Positions 52,841 through 62,102 of a stretch of 64,000 nucleotides of DNA are shown here, piece by piece. The translations under genes and the position numbers were made by a program. The stretch comes from Streptomyces sp. NBC_00443. Lineage in GTDB: Bacteria > Actinomycetota > Actinomycetes > Streptomycetales > Streptomycetaceae. Below the pieces are notes generated by a model. The model had not been told where the DNA came from and did no database searches. It worked only from the letters and a program-made list of their open reading frames with translations. Position 1 is the stretch's first letter. The number at the start of each line of letters is the position of its first letter. Location of the stretch: assembly GCF_036014175.1 (NCBI RefSeq), contig NZ_CP107917.1, positions 5,828,001 to 5,892,000 on the forward strand, in the 5' to 3' direction.

Positions 52841-54295
52841 GTGGCCGTCGACTACGCAGTAATCGTCGTCTATCTGGCCGGCATGCTGGCCATGGGCTGG
52901 TGGGGCATGCGCCGTGCCAAGTCCAAGAGCGAGTTCCTGGTCGCCGGCCGCCGGCTCGGGCCGACGATGTACTCCGGCACCATGGCCGCGATCGTCCTCG
53001 GCGGCGCGTCCACCATCGGCGGTGTCGGGCTCGGCTACCAGTACGGCCTCTCCGGTGCCTGGATGGTGTTCACCATCGGCCTCGGGCTGCTCGCGCTCTC
53101 CGTGTTCTTCTCGGCGCGCATCGCCCGCCTGAAGGTCTACACCGTCTCCGAGATGCTCGACCTGCGCTACGGCGGCCGGGCCGGCGTCATCTCCGGCGTG
53201 GTCATGTGGGCGTACACCCTCATGCTCGCGACCACGTCGACCATCGCGTACGCCACGATCTTCGACGTCCTCTTCGACATGAACCGCACCGTCGCGATCA
53301 TCCTGGGCGGCTCGATCGTCGTCGCCTACTCGACGCTCGGCGGCATGTGGTCGATCACGCTCACCGACATGGTGCAGTTCGTGGTGAAGACCGTCGGCGT
53401 GCTCCTGCTGCTCCTGCCCATCGCCGTCGTCAAGGCCGGCGGGTTCAGCGAGATGAAGGCCCAGCTGCCCACCGAGTACTTCGACCCGCTCGGCATAGGC
53501 GGCGAGACGATCTTCACCTACGTCCTGATCTACACCTTCGGCATGCTGATCGGGCAGGACATCTGGCAGCGCGTGTTCACCGCCCGCAGCGACACGACCG
53601 CCAAGTGGGGCGGCACCGTCGCGGGCACCTACTGCCTCGCCTACGCCCTCGCCGGCGCCGTCATCGGTACGGCGGCCAAGGTGCTCTACCCCAAGCTCGG
53701 CAGCCCGGACGACGCCTTCGCGACCATCGTCAAGGACGAACTCCCGGTCGGCGTGCGCGGGTTGGTGCTGGCCGCCGCCCTCGCCGCCGTGATGTCGACC
53801 TCCTCCGGCGCGCTCATCGCCTGCGCGACCGTCGCCAACAACGACATCTGGTCACGGCTGCGGGGAAGAATCACGACCGGTGAGCGTGACGAGGTGCAGG
53901 GCAACCGCGTCTTCATCCTCATCATGGGCCTCGCCGTGATCGGCACGGCCATCGCGCTCAACAACGTCGTCGAGGCGCTGACGGTGGCGTACAACCTGCT
54001 CGTCGGCGGACTCCTCGTCCCGATCCTCGGCGGACTGCTGTGGAAGCGGGGCACGGCACAGGGCGCGCTGGCCGCCGTCGCGGTCGGCGGTCTCGCCGTC
54101 ATCGCCCTGATGGCGACCTACGGCATTCTCGCCAACGAGCCCGTCTACTACGGCCTGCTGTCTTCCCTCGCCGTGTACATCGCCGTCTCCTTGATGACAA
54201 AGCCGACCGACGCGGCCGTACTCGACGCCTGGCGTGAGCGCCTTGCCGGGCGGGCTCCCGAACCCGTGTCCGAACCGGTGCCGGCTCACCAGTAG
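52841..54295 (+). CDS. Sodium:solute symporter (SSS family)
   Basis: This 484-residue transporter has about 13 membrane helices and the SSS layout. The N-terminal helix reads YAVIVVYLAGMLAMGWWGMRR, followed by SKSEFLVAGRRLG, the usual SSS pattern. Later come GGASTIGGVGLGYQYG near 55 and LAAALAAVMSTSSGALIACATV near 310, the region that holds the sodium-binding Ser/Thr residues in this family. GTG 52841 has GGGAGG six bases upstream. The ureohydrolase gene is 57 bp downstream. The substrate is unknown; the next two genes suggest a guanidino compound or related amine (inference). Confidence 0.9.
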   Translation: MAVDYAVIVVYLAGMLAMGWWGMRRAKSKSEFLVAGRRLGPTMYSGTMAAIVLGGASTIGGVGLGYQYGLSGAWMVFTIGLGLLALSVFFSARIARLKVYTVSEMLDLRYGGRAGVISGVVMWAYTLMLATTSTIAYATIFDVLFDMNRTVAIILGGSIVVAYSTLGGMWSITLTDMVQFVVKTVGVLLLLLPIAVVKAGGFSEMKAQLPTEYFDPLGIGGETIFTYVLIYTFGMLIGQDIWQRVFTARSDTTAKWGGTVAGTYCLAYALAGAVIGTAAKVLYPKLGSPDDAFATIVKDELPVGVRGLVLAAALAAVMSTSSGALIACATVANNDIWSRLRGRITTGERDEVQGNRVFILIMGLAVIGTAIALNNVVEALTVAYNLLVGGLLVPILGGLLWKRGTAQGALAAVAVGGLAVIALMATYGILANEPVYYGLLSSLAVYIAVSLMTKPTDAAVLDAWRERLAGRAPEPVSEPVPAHQ

Positions 54296-54352
54296 AGTCA
54301 TAGGCAGATATCCCGCATACGCGATGAAGCGTAGGAAAGAAGGCATTTCCAC

Positions 54353-55333
54353 ATGAGCAGTAACGAGACGCCCCGCGGCCCCGTCGACTCCTCCCGCATC
54401 CCGCGGTACGCCGGGCCCGCGACCTTCGCCCGGCTCCCGCGCCTCGACGAGGTCGGCCGCGCCGACGTCGCCGTGGTCGGCGTGCCGTTCGACTCGGGCG
54501 TCTCGTACCGGCCGGGCGCCCGCTTCGGCGGCAACGCGATCCGCGAGGCGTCCCGGCTGCTGCGCCCGTACAACCCGGCGCAGGACGCCTCCCCCTTCGC
54601 CCTCGCGCAAGTGGCGGACGGCGGCGACATCGCCGTGAACCCGTTCAACATCAACGAGGCCGTGGAGACCGTCGAGGCGGCCGCCGACGACCTGCTCGGC
54701 ACCGGCGCCCGCCTGATGACGCTCGGCGGCGACCACACCATCGCGCTGCCGCTGCTGCGCTCGGTCGCCAAGAAGCACGGCCCGGTCGCCCTGCTCCACT
54801 TCGACGCCCACCTCGACACCTGGGACACGTACTTCGGCGCGGAGTACACCCACGGCACCCCGTTCCGCCGGGCGGTGGAGGAGGGCATCCTCGACACCGA
54901 GGCGCTCTCCCACGTCGGCATCCGAGGTCCGCTCTACGGCAAGCAGGACCTGACCGACGACGAGAAGATGGGCTTCGGCATCGTCACCTCGGCGGACGTC
55001 TACCGCCGCGGCGCCGACGAGGTGGCCGACCAGCTGCGCCAGCGCATCGGGGACCGCCCCCTGTACATCTCCATCGACATCGACTGCCTCGACCCGGCCC
55101 ACGCGCCCGGCACCGGCACCCCCGAGGCGGGCGGCATGACCTCGCGCGAGCTGCTGGAGATCCTGCGGGGCCTCGCGTCCTGCAACCTGGTCTCGGCGGA
55201 CGTCGTCGAGGTGGCGCCCGCGTACGATCACGCCGAGATCACGTCGGTGGCCGCGTCCCACACGGCGTACGAGCTCACCACGATCATGTCCCGCCAGATC
55301 GCGGCGGCCCGGAAGGACTCGGAAGCGAAGTGA
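54353..55333 (+). CDS. Agmatinase-type ureohydrolase
   Basis: This 326-residue manganese enzyme hydrolyses a guanidino group to urea and an amine. The metal ligands are visible in LGGDHTIALPLL near residue 125, LLHFDAHLDTWD near 145, and SIDIDCLDPAHAPGTGTPE near 240. GTGTPEAGG is typical of agmatinase and guanidinobutyrase-type enzymes rather than arginase. The ATG at 54353 is preceded by a purine-rich GGAAAGAAGG. It overlaps the ThDP gene by four bases. Agmatine, 4-guanidinobutyrate and guanidinopropionate are all possible substrates. Confidence 0.9.
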   Translation: MSSNETPRGPVDSSRIPRYAGPATFARLPRLDEVGRADVAVVGVPFDSGVSYRPGARFGGNAIREASRLLRPYNPAQDASPFALAQVADGGDIAVNPFNINEAVETVEAAADDLLGTGARLMTLGGDHTIALPLLRSVAKKHGPVALLHFDAHLDTWDTYFGAEYTHGTPFRRAVEEGILDTEALSHVGIRGPLYGKQDLTDDEKMGFGIVTSADVYRRGADEVADQLRQRIGDRPLYISIDIDCLDPAHAPGTGTPEAGGMTSRELLEILRGLASCNLVSADVVEVAPAYDHAEITSVAASHTAYELTTIMSRQIAAARKDSEAK

Positions 55334-57018
55334 CTCACGACCACGACCTGGTACTCCGCCCGACTCAGGCGCAGATCGACGCTGCACTGAATCCTCCCGC
55401 CGGGCGCAACGGCGGGGACCTGGTCGTGGAGACGCTGGCGGCGCTCGGCACGACGACGGTCTTCGGGCTGCCCGGCCAGCACGCGCTCGGCATGTTCGAC
55501 GCGTTGCGCCGCTCCGACCTGCGGTACATCGGGCTGCGGGTGGAGAACAACGCCGGGTTCGCGGCGGACGCGTACGGCCGGGTCACGGGCGAGGCTGCCC
55601 CGCTGCTGCTGTCGACCGGCCCCGGGGCACTGACCTCGCTGGCCGCGCTGCAGGAGGCGGCAGCCGCGTCGGCGCCCGTGCTGGCGATCAGCAGCCAGAT
55701 CCCTACGGCGGGGCTGGGCGGCGGCAGGCACGGCTACCTGCACGAACTCCCGGAACAGGCGGCCTCGTTCAGGGGCGTGGTGAAGTCGGTCCACACGGTC
55801 CGCACCCAGTCCCAGATCCCCTCCGCGATCGAGGCGGCCTGGAAGTCGGCGCTGACGGCCCCGCACGGCCCGGTGTGGGTGGAGATCCCGCAGGACGTGC
55901 TGCTCGCCGAGACGTCGGTCCCGGTGGTGACGGGCGGCGACGCCTTCCCCGAGGAACTGCCGCCCCGCCCCGAACTGACGGCGGTGGCCGCCCACCTGCT
56001 CTCCCACGCCGAGCGCCCGGCGATCATCGCGGGCGGGGGAGTGGTACGGGCGGACGCCTCGGGCAAGCTGAGGCAGCTCGCGGAGATGCTCCAGGCGCCG
56101 GTCGTCGCGACCCCCGGCGGCAAGGGCGCCTTCCCCTGGACGCACCCGCTGTCCCTCCAGTCCTGGATCGAGGACCGGCACACGACGGACTTCCTGGAGG
56201 ACGCCGACGTACTCCTGGTCGTCGGCTCGGGCCTCGGTGAACTCTCCTCGAACTACCACACGTTCAAGCCGCGGGGCCGGGTCGTCCAGATCGAGGCGGA
56301 CCTCGGCAAGCTGGAGTCCAACCATCCTGCACTGGGCATCCACGCGGACGCGCGGCTCGCGTTGCAGGCGCTGCTGGAGACGGTGGCGGAGCGCACGGAT
56401 CCCACCGCGTCCGAGCGGGTACGTGCCGTCCTCGCGAAGGTCGCCGACCGCATCGCCGCCCAGGAACTCACCCTGGAACAGGACGTGCTGGCGTCCGTCC
56501 GCCAGGCGCTCCCCGCCGACTCCCCGTCCTTCTGGGACATGACGATCCTGGCCTACTGGGCCTGGTCGGCCTTCGACGCCAAGGGCCCCAACCACATGCA
56601 CACCGCCCAGGGCGCCGGCGGCCTCGGCTACGGCTTCCCGGCGGCACTCGGCGCGGCTGCCGCGGACCCGACCCGCCCGGTGCTCGCGGTCTCCGGCGAC
56701 GGCGGGGCCCTGTACTCGATCGCCGAGTTGGCGACGGCCAGGCAGTACGACCTGCCGGTCACCTGGCTGATCGTCGACGACGGCGGCTACGGCATCCTGC
56801 GCGAGTACATGACGGACGCCTTCGGCGAGGCCACGGCGACGGAACTGACCCGCCCCGACTACGTGGCCCTGGCCGAGTCCTTCGGCGTCCCCGGGGTCCG
56901 TACGACCCCGGAGACACTGGAGGCGGATCTGGCGAAGGCGCTTCAGACCCCCGGCCCGTCGGTGGTCGTACTCCCGGCGGTGCTACGGATGTTCGCGCCG
57001 ACGCACCTCACCGCTTGA
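55330..57018 (+). CDS. Thiamine diphosphate-dependent enzyme (acetolactate synthase-like)
   Basis: This 562-residue protein has the three domains of the ThDP decarboxylase/ALS family. The Pyr domain includes VFGLPGQHALGMFDALRRSD and the conserved Glu in GLRVENNAGFAADAYGRVTG. The middle domain is at about 200-330. The PP domain shows the ThDP motif SGDGGALYSIAELATARQYDLPVTWLIVDDGGYG near 455-487. GTG 55330 overlaps the ureohydrolase stop. The pairing suggests that it acts on a keto acid from the same pathway, for example a 2-keto-guanidino acid that is decarboxylated before or after removal of urea. This is inference. Confidence 0.85.
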   Translation: MTHDHDLVLRPTQAQIDAALNPPAGRNGGDLVVETLAALGTTTVFGLPGQHALGMFDALRRSDLRYIGLRVENNAGFAADAYGRVTGEAAPLLLSTGPGALTSLAALQEAAAASAPVLAISSQIPTAGLGGGRHGYLHELPEQAASFRGVVKSVHTVRTQSQIPSAIEAAWKSALTAPHGPVWVEIPQDVLLAETSVPVVTGGDAFPEELPPRPELTAVAAHLLSHAERPAIIAGGGVVRADASGKLRQLAEMLQAPVVATPGGKGAFPWTHPLSLQSWIEDRHTTDFLEDADVLLVVGSGLGELSSNYHTFKPRGRVVQIEADLGKLESNHPALGIHADARLALQALLETVAERTDPTASERVRAVLAKVADRIAAQELTLEQDVLASVRQALPADSPSFWDMTILAYWAWSAFDAKGPNHMHTAQGAGGLGYGFPAALGAAAADPTRPVLAVSGDGGALYSIAELATARQYDLPVTWLIVDDGGYGILREYMTDAFGEATATELTRPDYVALAESFGVPGVRTTPETLEADLAKALQTPGPSVVVLPAVLRMFAPTHLTA

Positions 57019-57262
57019 CGGCCGGCTCAGCGCCCTCGTCCCGCGTGTCGTCGACGTGGTCGCGGTTGGCGCAGGCGTCGTCGACCGCGGCGCCGGTCCA
57101 CGGTGCGGCCAGTGGGACGAGAGCGAGTGCCTCCCTGCAGAGGTTGCCGGCGGAGTAGCCGGCGATGGTGATACGACCCCGGTCGCCGTCGTCGGCGTGG
57201 GCCGGGGCGGCGAGTACGAGGGCTGCCATGGTGAGCGCGGCGAGCGCGCCGATCTTCTTCAT
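57008..57262 (-). CDS. Small secreted protein of unknown function
   Basis: This 84-residue protein has a clear signal peptide (KKIGALAALTMAALVLAAPAHA), leaving about 61 mature residues with two Cys (NLCREAL and DDACANRD) that may form a disulphide. The segment RGRITIAGYSAGNLCREAL recalls small actinomycete surface proteins, but it is not a chaplin: it lacks the GNxxxVP pattern. ATG 57262. Its last 11 bp overlap the convergent ThDP gene. Confidence 0.7.
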   Translation of the reverse strand: MKKIGALAALTMAALVLAAPAHADDGDRGRITIAGYSAGNLCREALALVPLAAPWTGAAVDDACANRDHVDDTRDEGAEPAVKR

Positions 57263-57337
57263 GGCCGGGTCAACGGCATCGGATCGGCGCAGGTCACTCC
57301 GCTGCACAGGTGGTAGGGCCCGGTAGGGCCCGGTGGC

Positions 57338-58144
57338 CTACCAGATCGACTCGACCCACTCCGGGTGGTCGATGAACGGGTTGCGGTTGCCCTGGTAGGA
57401 GTCGTAGATGACCTCGTTGCGGCGCTCCTCGAAGGCGTTCGGCGGGTCCTCGTCGTTCCACTGCTTCAGGACCGAGAGGCGGCCGTGGTACGGAACGCTG
57501 CCGTTGATGGAGTCGTTGGCCTCCAGGTCGGGCCAACTGTCGTCACCCTCGTAGCGGACGGCCATGTAGAGGATCATGCGGGCCACGTCGCCCTTGACGG
57601 CGTCGCGCGGCTCGAAGGAGTTGGAGTCGGTGAGGCTGCCGCCGGAGTTGGTGAAGCTGCTGCCGCCGTTGTCGAAGTCCTTGTTGCCGCGGATGCTGTT
57701 GACCTGCACGTCCTCGGGGCGCAGGTGGTGCAGGTCGGTGCCGGGGCCGGTGGAGGTGCCGAAGTCGCCGTGGGACTGGGCCCACGTGTGCTCGCGGTTC
57801 CAGTTGCCGGTGTTTCCGCCGTTGAGGGACTTGCTGCGGGAGATGCCGCTGTAGAGCAGGACCACGTTGCTGCTGTTGTTCGGGTCCTGGTCGGTGACCT
57901 TCAGGGCGTTCCAGACGGCCGAGTACGAGATCTTGGTCTGGTCGCTGATGATCTCGTGCAGCGAGTCCTTCAGGGCCGTGCCGGTCTTGCCGATCGCGTC
58001 GGCGTAGTACGTGTCGTCGTACTCCGTCGTCGTCGCGGCGGCCGGGGCCGCGGTGAGCGCCGGGGTGGTGAGGCCGACCAGAACGGCGGCCGTGGTGAGC
58101 GCCACGGACTTCCAGCGGCTGCGGCCTATGTGTGTCGCCGACAT
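57338..58144 (-). CDS. Secreted endonuclease I (EndA-type nuclease)
   Basis: This 268-residue exported nuclease has a signal peptide of about 38 residues (SVALTTAAVLVGLTTPALTAAPAAA). The mature part has the His-Me finger motif NREHTWAQSHGDFG with HLRPEDVQVNSIRGNKDF, the metal and catalytic region of endonuclease I. ATG 58144 is preferred. Secreted DNases of this kind feed nutrients and degrade DNA during Streptomyces development. It stands alone between two convergent-free gaps. Confidence 0.9.
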   Translation of the reverse strand: MSATHIGRSRWKSVALTTAAVLVGLTTPALTAAPAAATTTEYDDTYYADAIGKTGTALKDSLHEIISDQTKISYSAVWNALKVTDQDPNNSSNVVLLYSGISRSKSLNGGNTGNWNREHTWAQSHGDFGTSTGPGTDLHHLRPEDVQVNSIRGNKDFDNGGSSFTNSGGSLTDSNSFEPRDAVKGDVARMILYMAVRYEGDDSWPDLEANDSINGSVPYHGRLSVLKQWNDEDPPNAFEERRNEVIYDSYQGNRNPFIDHPEWVESIW

Positions 58145-58284
58145 GTGGGGGTCCCATCTACGCGGGTTGAATGGAGGCGGCAAACGGGAGAGTGACATGG
58201 ACATGTGGTGGTGTCGAGGGCTTGCACGTGTCCATTGGGTGACGGGAAACGGCAAAACGGGGCCTGTCCCCACGAGTTGACACG

Positions 58285-58323
58285 ACGGAGCAGCCCCGGC
58301 GGGTAAGCCGGGGGCCGTTCCGT
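58285..58323 (-). terminator. Terminator after the GT39 gene
   Basis: CCCCGGC (58294-58300) and GCCGGGG (58307-58313) enclose GGGTAA. The outer bases ACGGA (58285-58289) and TCCGT (58319-58323) extend the stem imperfectly. It lies 17 bp past the stop of the GT39 gene on the minus strand. Confidence 0.7.
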
Positions 58324-58339
58324 GTGCACCGGGATGGGG

Positions 58340-60565
58340 TCAGCTGACGTCCGACGGGTCCAGACGGTAGATCGACGACTGCGTGGACGTACTGCTGTCG
58401 TCCGAATCGGAGGCGGAGGCCGAGCTCTTGCTGTACTCGCTCTCCTTCACCGCCGTCCCGTTCTTCTGCACCCACTGAGTGACCTCGGAGCTGACGTCGC
58501 TGCCGCCGCCGCGGCCGCCGCCCATACCTCCGCCACCGAGCTGGATGTAGTGCAGCTCGCCCTTCTTCACCAGCTCCTTGAGCTTGGCCAGGGTCATCGC
58601 CTTGTCGCTGCCGGACCAGCCCCACATGGAGATGACGGGCTCACCGCTGCTGACGATCAGCTGGGCCGCGCTCTGCGAACTCGACACCGCCAGCAGCCAC
58701 TTGGCGCCGTCTTGGTGCTTCTTGAGGTAGGTGATGAGCTCGCTGCTCGCGGCGCCGCCCATGCCGCCGCCACCGCCCGTACCGCCGGGTCGGCCGCCCG
58801 TGCCGCCGGAGCCCCCCGGTGGCGTACCGCCCATCTCGGCGTTGCCGCCGGAGGCCTGGCCGCCCTGTCCGCCGGGCAGTTGGCCGCCTCCGCCGCCCGG
58901 CATCTCGCCGTTCTGGCCCTGCTGCCCGCCTGCCTGGCCGTTCTGGCCCTGTTGCGCGCCCCCGGGCCCACCGGTCCCACCGCCCAGGAAGCCACCCCGG
59001 CCGCCGCCACCGCCACCACCGCCGGGCCCGCCCCCGAAGCCGCTCCCCGTCGAAGGCCCGGCCGTCGGGTTCGTGCCGCCCATGCCGCCGCCCGAACCGG
59101 ACGGCACCGACCAGGCGTACGCCGCCGGGCCCGCCACGGCGGCGACGACCGCCGCCACCACGGATGCCGCCAGCAGCCGTACCCGGATCCCGGACGCGGA
59201 CCGGAAGACCAGCAGTCCCACGATCGCCAGCGCCATGACGACGGCGATCGCCGGCCACAGCCAGGTGTTCCAGCCGGAGGCCCGCCGCAGGAGTACGACC
59301 GCCCAGACGGCCGTGATGCCCAGTCCCGTCGGCAGCACCCACGCCCACCGCCGGTCGGCGCGGAACGCGCGCAGCAGCATCAAGCCGCCGCCTCCGCACA
59401 GGGCCGCGATGCCGGGGGCGAGCGCGGTCGTGTAGTACGGGTGCATCGTGCCCTCGGCCATGGCGAAGGTCAGGTAGTGCAGGGCAGTCCAGCCGCCCCA
59501 CAGCAGCAGCGCGGCACGGGTGAGGTCGGTGCGCGGGGCGCGGCCGCACAGCACCAGGCCGCCGATGCAGGCGATGGCCGCGAACGGGATGAGCCAGGAG
59601 ATCTGGCCGCCGAGGATGTCGTTGAAGAGGCGGCCGAGCCCCGCCGTACCGGAGAAGCCGCCGCCGCCTCCTCCTCCGCCACCGCCGCCTCCGCCGTTGC
59701 CCTCGCCGCCGAGGATCCGGCCCAGGCCGTTGTAGCCCATGATCAGGTCCCAGGCCGAGCCGTCCGTCGAACCGCCGATGTAGGGGCGGTCATCGGCCGG
59801 GACGAGCGAGACCGCCGCCGCCCACCAGAAGCTGGAGACAACGAGAGCGACGCCCGCGACGAGGAGGTTGACGACGCGCTTCACGAGCTTCGGCTTCGCC
59901 GCGTACAGGTAGACCGCGAAGACGGCGGGCAGCGCGATGTACCCCTGGAGCATCTTCGTGTTGAAGGCGAGGCCGAAGCAGACCGCGGAGCCGACCAGCG
60001 GCAGCAGCCTGCCGTTGTGGACGGCCCGCAGGGCGAGCGCCGCGCCGCCGGCCATCAGGAACACGAGCAGTGTGTCGGGGTTGTTGTCACGGTTGATGGC
60101 GACCGTGATCGGGGTCAGGGCCAGGACCAGCGCGGCCACCGTCGCCGCGCCGTGGCCCCACACCCGCTTCACCGAGGCGTGCACGATCCAGATCGTCGCC
60201 AGCGCGACGAGGACCATCGGCAGCATCATCTGCCAGGTGCCGTAACCGAACACGCGGCACGACAGGCCCATGACCATCAGGGCGAAGGGCGGCTTGTCGA
60301 CGGTGAGGAAGTTGCCCGCGTCCAGCGAGCCGAAGAACCACGCCTTCCAGCTCTGCGTGCCGCTCAGCACGGCAGCGCTGTAGAAGCTGTTGAGGCTTGA
60401 GCCCGACAGGTTCCAGGAGTACAGCACCGCCGCCAGGATCAGGATCGCGATCAGCGCGGGGAGTGACCAGCGCGGTGCCTTGCCCGGGGGCGCCGCGGGC
60501 GGGGCCGGGGGCGGCACGTCGGGGGTCACGGTCGTGTGGGGGTGGGGATCGGTGGCTGATGTCAC
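58340..60565 (-). CDS. GT39-family membrane glycosyltransferase with long glycine-rich loops
   Basis: This 741-residue membrane protein has about 11-13 helices and resembles ArnT/GT39 mannosyl- and aminoarabinosyltransferases, which use polyprenyl-phosphate sugars. The conserved first-loop motif is NFLTVDKPPFALMVM near residue 80 (DKPP). Loops at about 300-315 (a run of 13 Gly) and about 500-600 (Gly/Gln/Pro, GGQLPGGQGGQASGG-like) are low-complexity. A C-terminal extracytoplasmic domain (about 600-741) contains SSQSAAQLIVSSGEPVISMWGWSGSD. GTG 60565 follows AGGAT. The acceptor and sugar are unknown. Confidence 0.85.
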   Translation of the reverse strand: MTSATDPHPHTTVTPDVPPPAPPAAPPGKAPRWSLPALIAILILAAVLYSWNLSGSSLNSFYSAAVLSGTQSWKAWFFGSLDAGNFLTVDKPPFALMVMGLSCRVFGYGTWQMMLPMVLVALATIWIVHASVKRVWGHGAATVAALVLALTPITVAINRDNNPDTLLVFLMAGGAALALRAVHNGRLLPLVGSAVCFGLAFNTKMLQGYIALPAVFAVYLYAAKPKLVKRVVNLLVAGVALVVSSFWWAAAVSLVPADDRPYIGGSTDGSAWDLIMGYNGLGRILGGEGNGGGGGGGGGGGGGFSGTAGLGRLFNDILGGQISWLIPFAAIACIGGLVLCGRAPRTDLTRAALLLWGGWTALHYLTFAMAEGTMHPYYTTALAPGIAALCGGGGLMLLRAFRADRRWAWVLPTGLGITAVWAVVLLRRASGWNTWLWPAIAVVMALAIVGLLVFRSASGIRVRLLAASVVAAVVAAVAGPAAYAWSVPSGSGGGMGGTNPTAGPSTGSGFGGGPGGGGGGGGRGGFLGGGTGGPGGAQQGQNGQAGGQQGQNGEMPGGGGGQLPGGQGGQASGGNAEMGGTPPGGSGGTGGRPGGTGGGGGMGGAASSELITYLKKHQDGAKWLLAVSSSQSAAQLIVSSGEPVISMWGWSGSDKAMTLAKLKELVKKGELHYIQLGGGGMGGGRGGGSDVSSEVTQWVQKNGTAVKESEYSKSSASASDSDDSSTSTQSSIYRLDPSDVS

Positions 60566-60730
60566 CCGCGCATCCTGTGCGGCGGGGGTGGGTGCGGGCT
60601 GTGCCGGACCTGGGGCGTGCCTGTGGATTCGCAAAGGAGTCCGCAAAGGAGTCCGCATGCTTTCACCGTTGGTTCGGCCTACTACCGGCTGACCGCTCAG
60701 AGCTGACGCCCGGCGCAGGTCGCGATCGGC

Positions 60731-60946
60731 TCAGGGCCGTGATTCCTTGACAGCCGTGACGAACGCCGACCAGTTGGCGGCGGAGAAGACCAGCGCGGGG
60801 CCGTGCGGGACCTTGGAGTCGCGGACGGGGACGCCGGAGGGGTGGTTGTCGAGGACTTCGAGGCAGCTGTCGGCGTTGGGGCTGCTGTAGGACGACTTGC
60901 GCCAGCCTGTCAATATGGCAGCGTTCGGGATGATTCGGTCAGCCAT
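60731..60946 (-). CDS. DUF397 protein (partner of the XRE regulator)
   Basis: This 71-residue protein has the DUF397 pattern GWRKSSYSSPNADSCLEV near residue 14 and VRDSKVPHGPALVFSAANWSAFV at the end. DUF397 proteins are small partners, often antagonists, of the DUF5753 helix-turn-helix regulators that usually lie next to them. Here the ATG at 60946 overlaps the regulator stop by eight bases, so the two are coupled. BldB-like and WhiJ-like loci use such pairs in Streptomyces. Confidence 0.92.
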   Translation of the reverse strand: MADRIIPNAAILTGWRKSSYSSPNADSCLEVLDNHPSGVPVRDSKVPHGPALVFSAANWSAFVTAVKESRP

Positions 60947-61733
60947 GGTGTCCGTAGTCCTTCGCAGTGGCCTTGAGTAGTGCTACTGACTCCTTCAGAG
61001 GCAGCGCGTCGCTCAGAGCCAGAGCGTATCCGCTCTGCAACTGCTGGACCGCTGACGGGGAATCGATGAGTCGCCCCGCCCCGTGCCCCTCGGTGTATGC
61101 CAGGGGTGGCTGGTCCTCGAACCACATCAGCGAGAGCATGCTGTGCAGCATCGGATGAAGCCCCACATCAAAGGGCAGCACGTGTACGCGGATACGTCGA
61201 GCCTCGGTGAGGCGGACGAGGTGCATGATCTGCTCCGCCATGACGGCCTCGCTGCCCACAGGACGCCGCAGAACCGCCTCGTCCAATAGCGCCCACATCA
61301 CGGGTGTGACCGGGTCTTCAAGGATCTTCGCGCGTTCAAGGCGTGTGACAACGCGTTTGTCACGCACCTCTTCGCTCACCGGAGGGAACGCCGAGCTCAT
61401 GAGCGCATGTGCGTACCCTTTGGTCTGCAGGATGCCCGGGAAGTACGTCAGGGCGAACTCTCGGATTGTCACCGCCTGTTGTTCGAGCTCGCGCACCGAC
61501 TCGAAGTAGTCGGCGATCGCCACCTCGCCCTGCGGCAGAAAGCTGCTCAGCACATCCCCCGTGCCCAGAGCCACATCGAGCCGCCGAGCATCCTCCCTCG
61601 AAGGCACCCGCCGTCCCGCCTCGATATGCGCGATGTGCGAACGCGTCATGAACGCCCGGTCGGCCAGCTCCTCCTGCGTCAGCCCCGCCGCCTCGCGCTG
61701 CTGCCTGAGCCAGTCACCGTACGTGTTGCTCAT
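60939..61733 (-). CDS. XRE-family regulator with DUF5753 domain (WhiJ-like)
   Basis: This 264-residue DNA-binding protein has a helix-turn-helix at about 8-62 (REAAGLTQEELADRAFMTRSHIAHIEAGRRVPS). A DUF5753 domain at about 85-260 follows (TYFPGILQTKGYAHAL, RIRVHVLPFDVGLHPML). ATG 61733 has AGGGAG seven bases upstream. It forms a pair with the DUF397 gene behind it and diverges from two small genes (61896-62425). WhiJ-type systems repress development in S. coelicolor. Confidence 0.92.
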   Translation of the reverse strand: MSNTYGDWLRQQREAAGLTQEELADRAFMTRSHIAHIEAGRRVPSREDARRLDVALGTGDVLSSFLPQGEVAIADYFESVRELEQQAVTIREFALTYFPGILQTKGYAHALMSSAFPPVSEEVRDKRVVTRLERAKILEDPVTPVMWALLDEAVLRRPVGSEAVMAEQIMHLVRLTEARRIRVHVLPFDVGLHPMLHSMLSLMWFEDQPPLAYTEGHGAGRLIDSPSAVQQLQSGYALALSDALPLKESVALLKATAKDYGHHG

Positions 61734-61895
61734 GGCCAACTCCCTTGTGACGAATGCCTGGTCACATTCGACCCTCTGGCGAGGCTAGCCCGACCCGTCT
61801 CAGTCTGTGAGTTGATCGCTACAGAACGCGATACCCCCGCGACCGTCCGACCGGTCCGGGGGCGTGGTCATCAACTAACGCTAGGAGCCGACGAC

Positions 61896-62102
61896 ATGAG
61901 TCACCGTATCGCCCATCTCTGCGCGCCGTTGCTACGTCTTCTGGGCCGCCCGGGCGGGAAGGTGAGCCGTGCTGTTCTCCACGGGCTGACCGTCCACCAA
62001 ACCGGTGTCCACACGCCTACGGCGCCGCCTCTGGTCGCCGTACCGGGGGTCGGCATCGGGTCCTGCGGCATGCTCGCGGCGCGAGCGGGGGCCGCTCGAT
62101 GA
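61896..62102 (+). CDS. Small unknown protein divergent from the XRE regulator
   Basis: This 68-residue basic protein starts SHRIAHLCAPLLRLLGRPGG, and its remainder is Ala/Gly/Pro-rich with one late Cys. ATG 61896 has AGGAG eight bases upstream. The stop TGA overlaps the start of the next gene (ATGA at 62099), so the two are translationally coupled. Small genes of this kind often accompany XRE/DUF397 pairs in Streptomyces. No function can be assigned. Confidence 0.65.
   Translation: MSHRIAHLCAPLLRLLGRPGGKVSRAVLHGLTVHQTGVHTPTAPPLVAVPGVGIGSCGMLAARAGAAR

Noticed and set aside
57008..57262. Chaplin
   Set aside because: It has size and signal peptide but lacks the chaplin repeat pattern (GNxxxVP and N-G-rich amyloid core).
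60629..60656. CGCAAAGGAGTC tandem pair upstream of the GT39 gene
   Set aside because: Two short units only, not linked to a start codon or an inverted repeat; likely slippage with no clear role.
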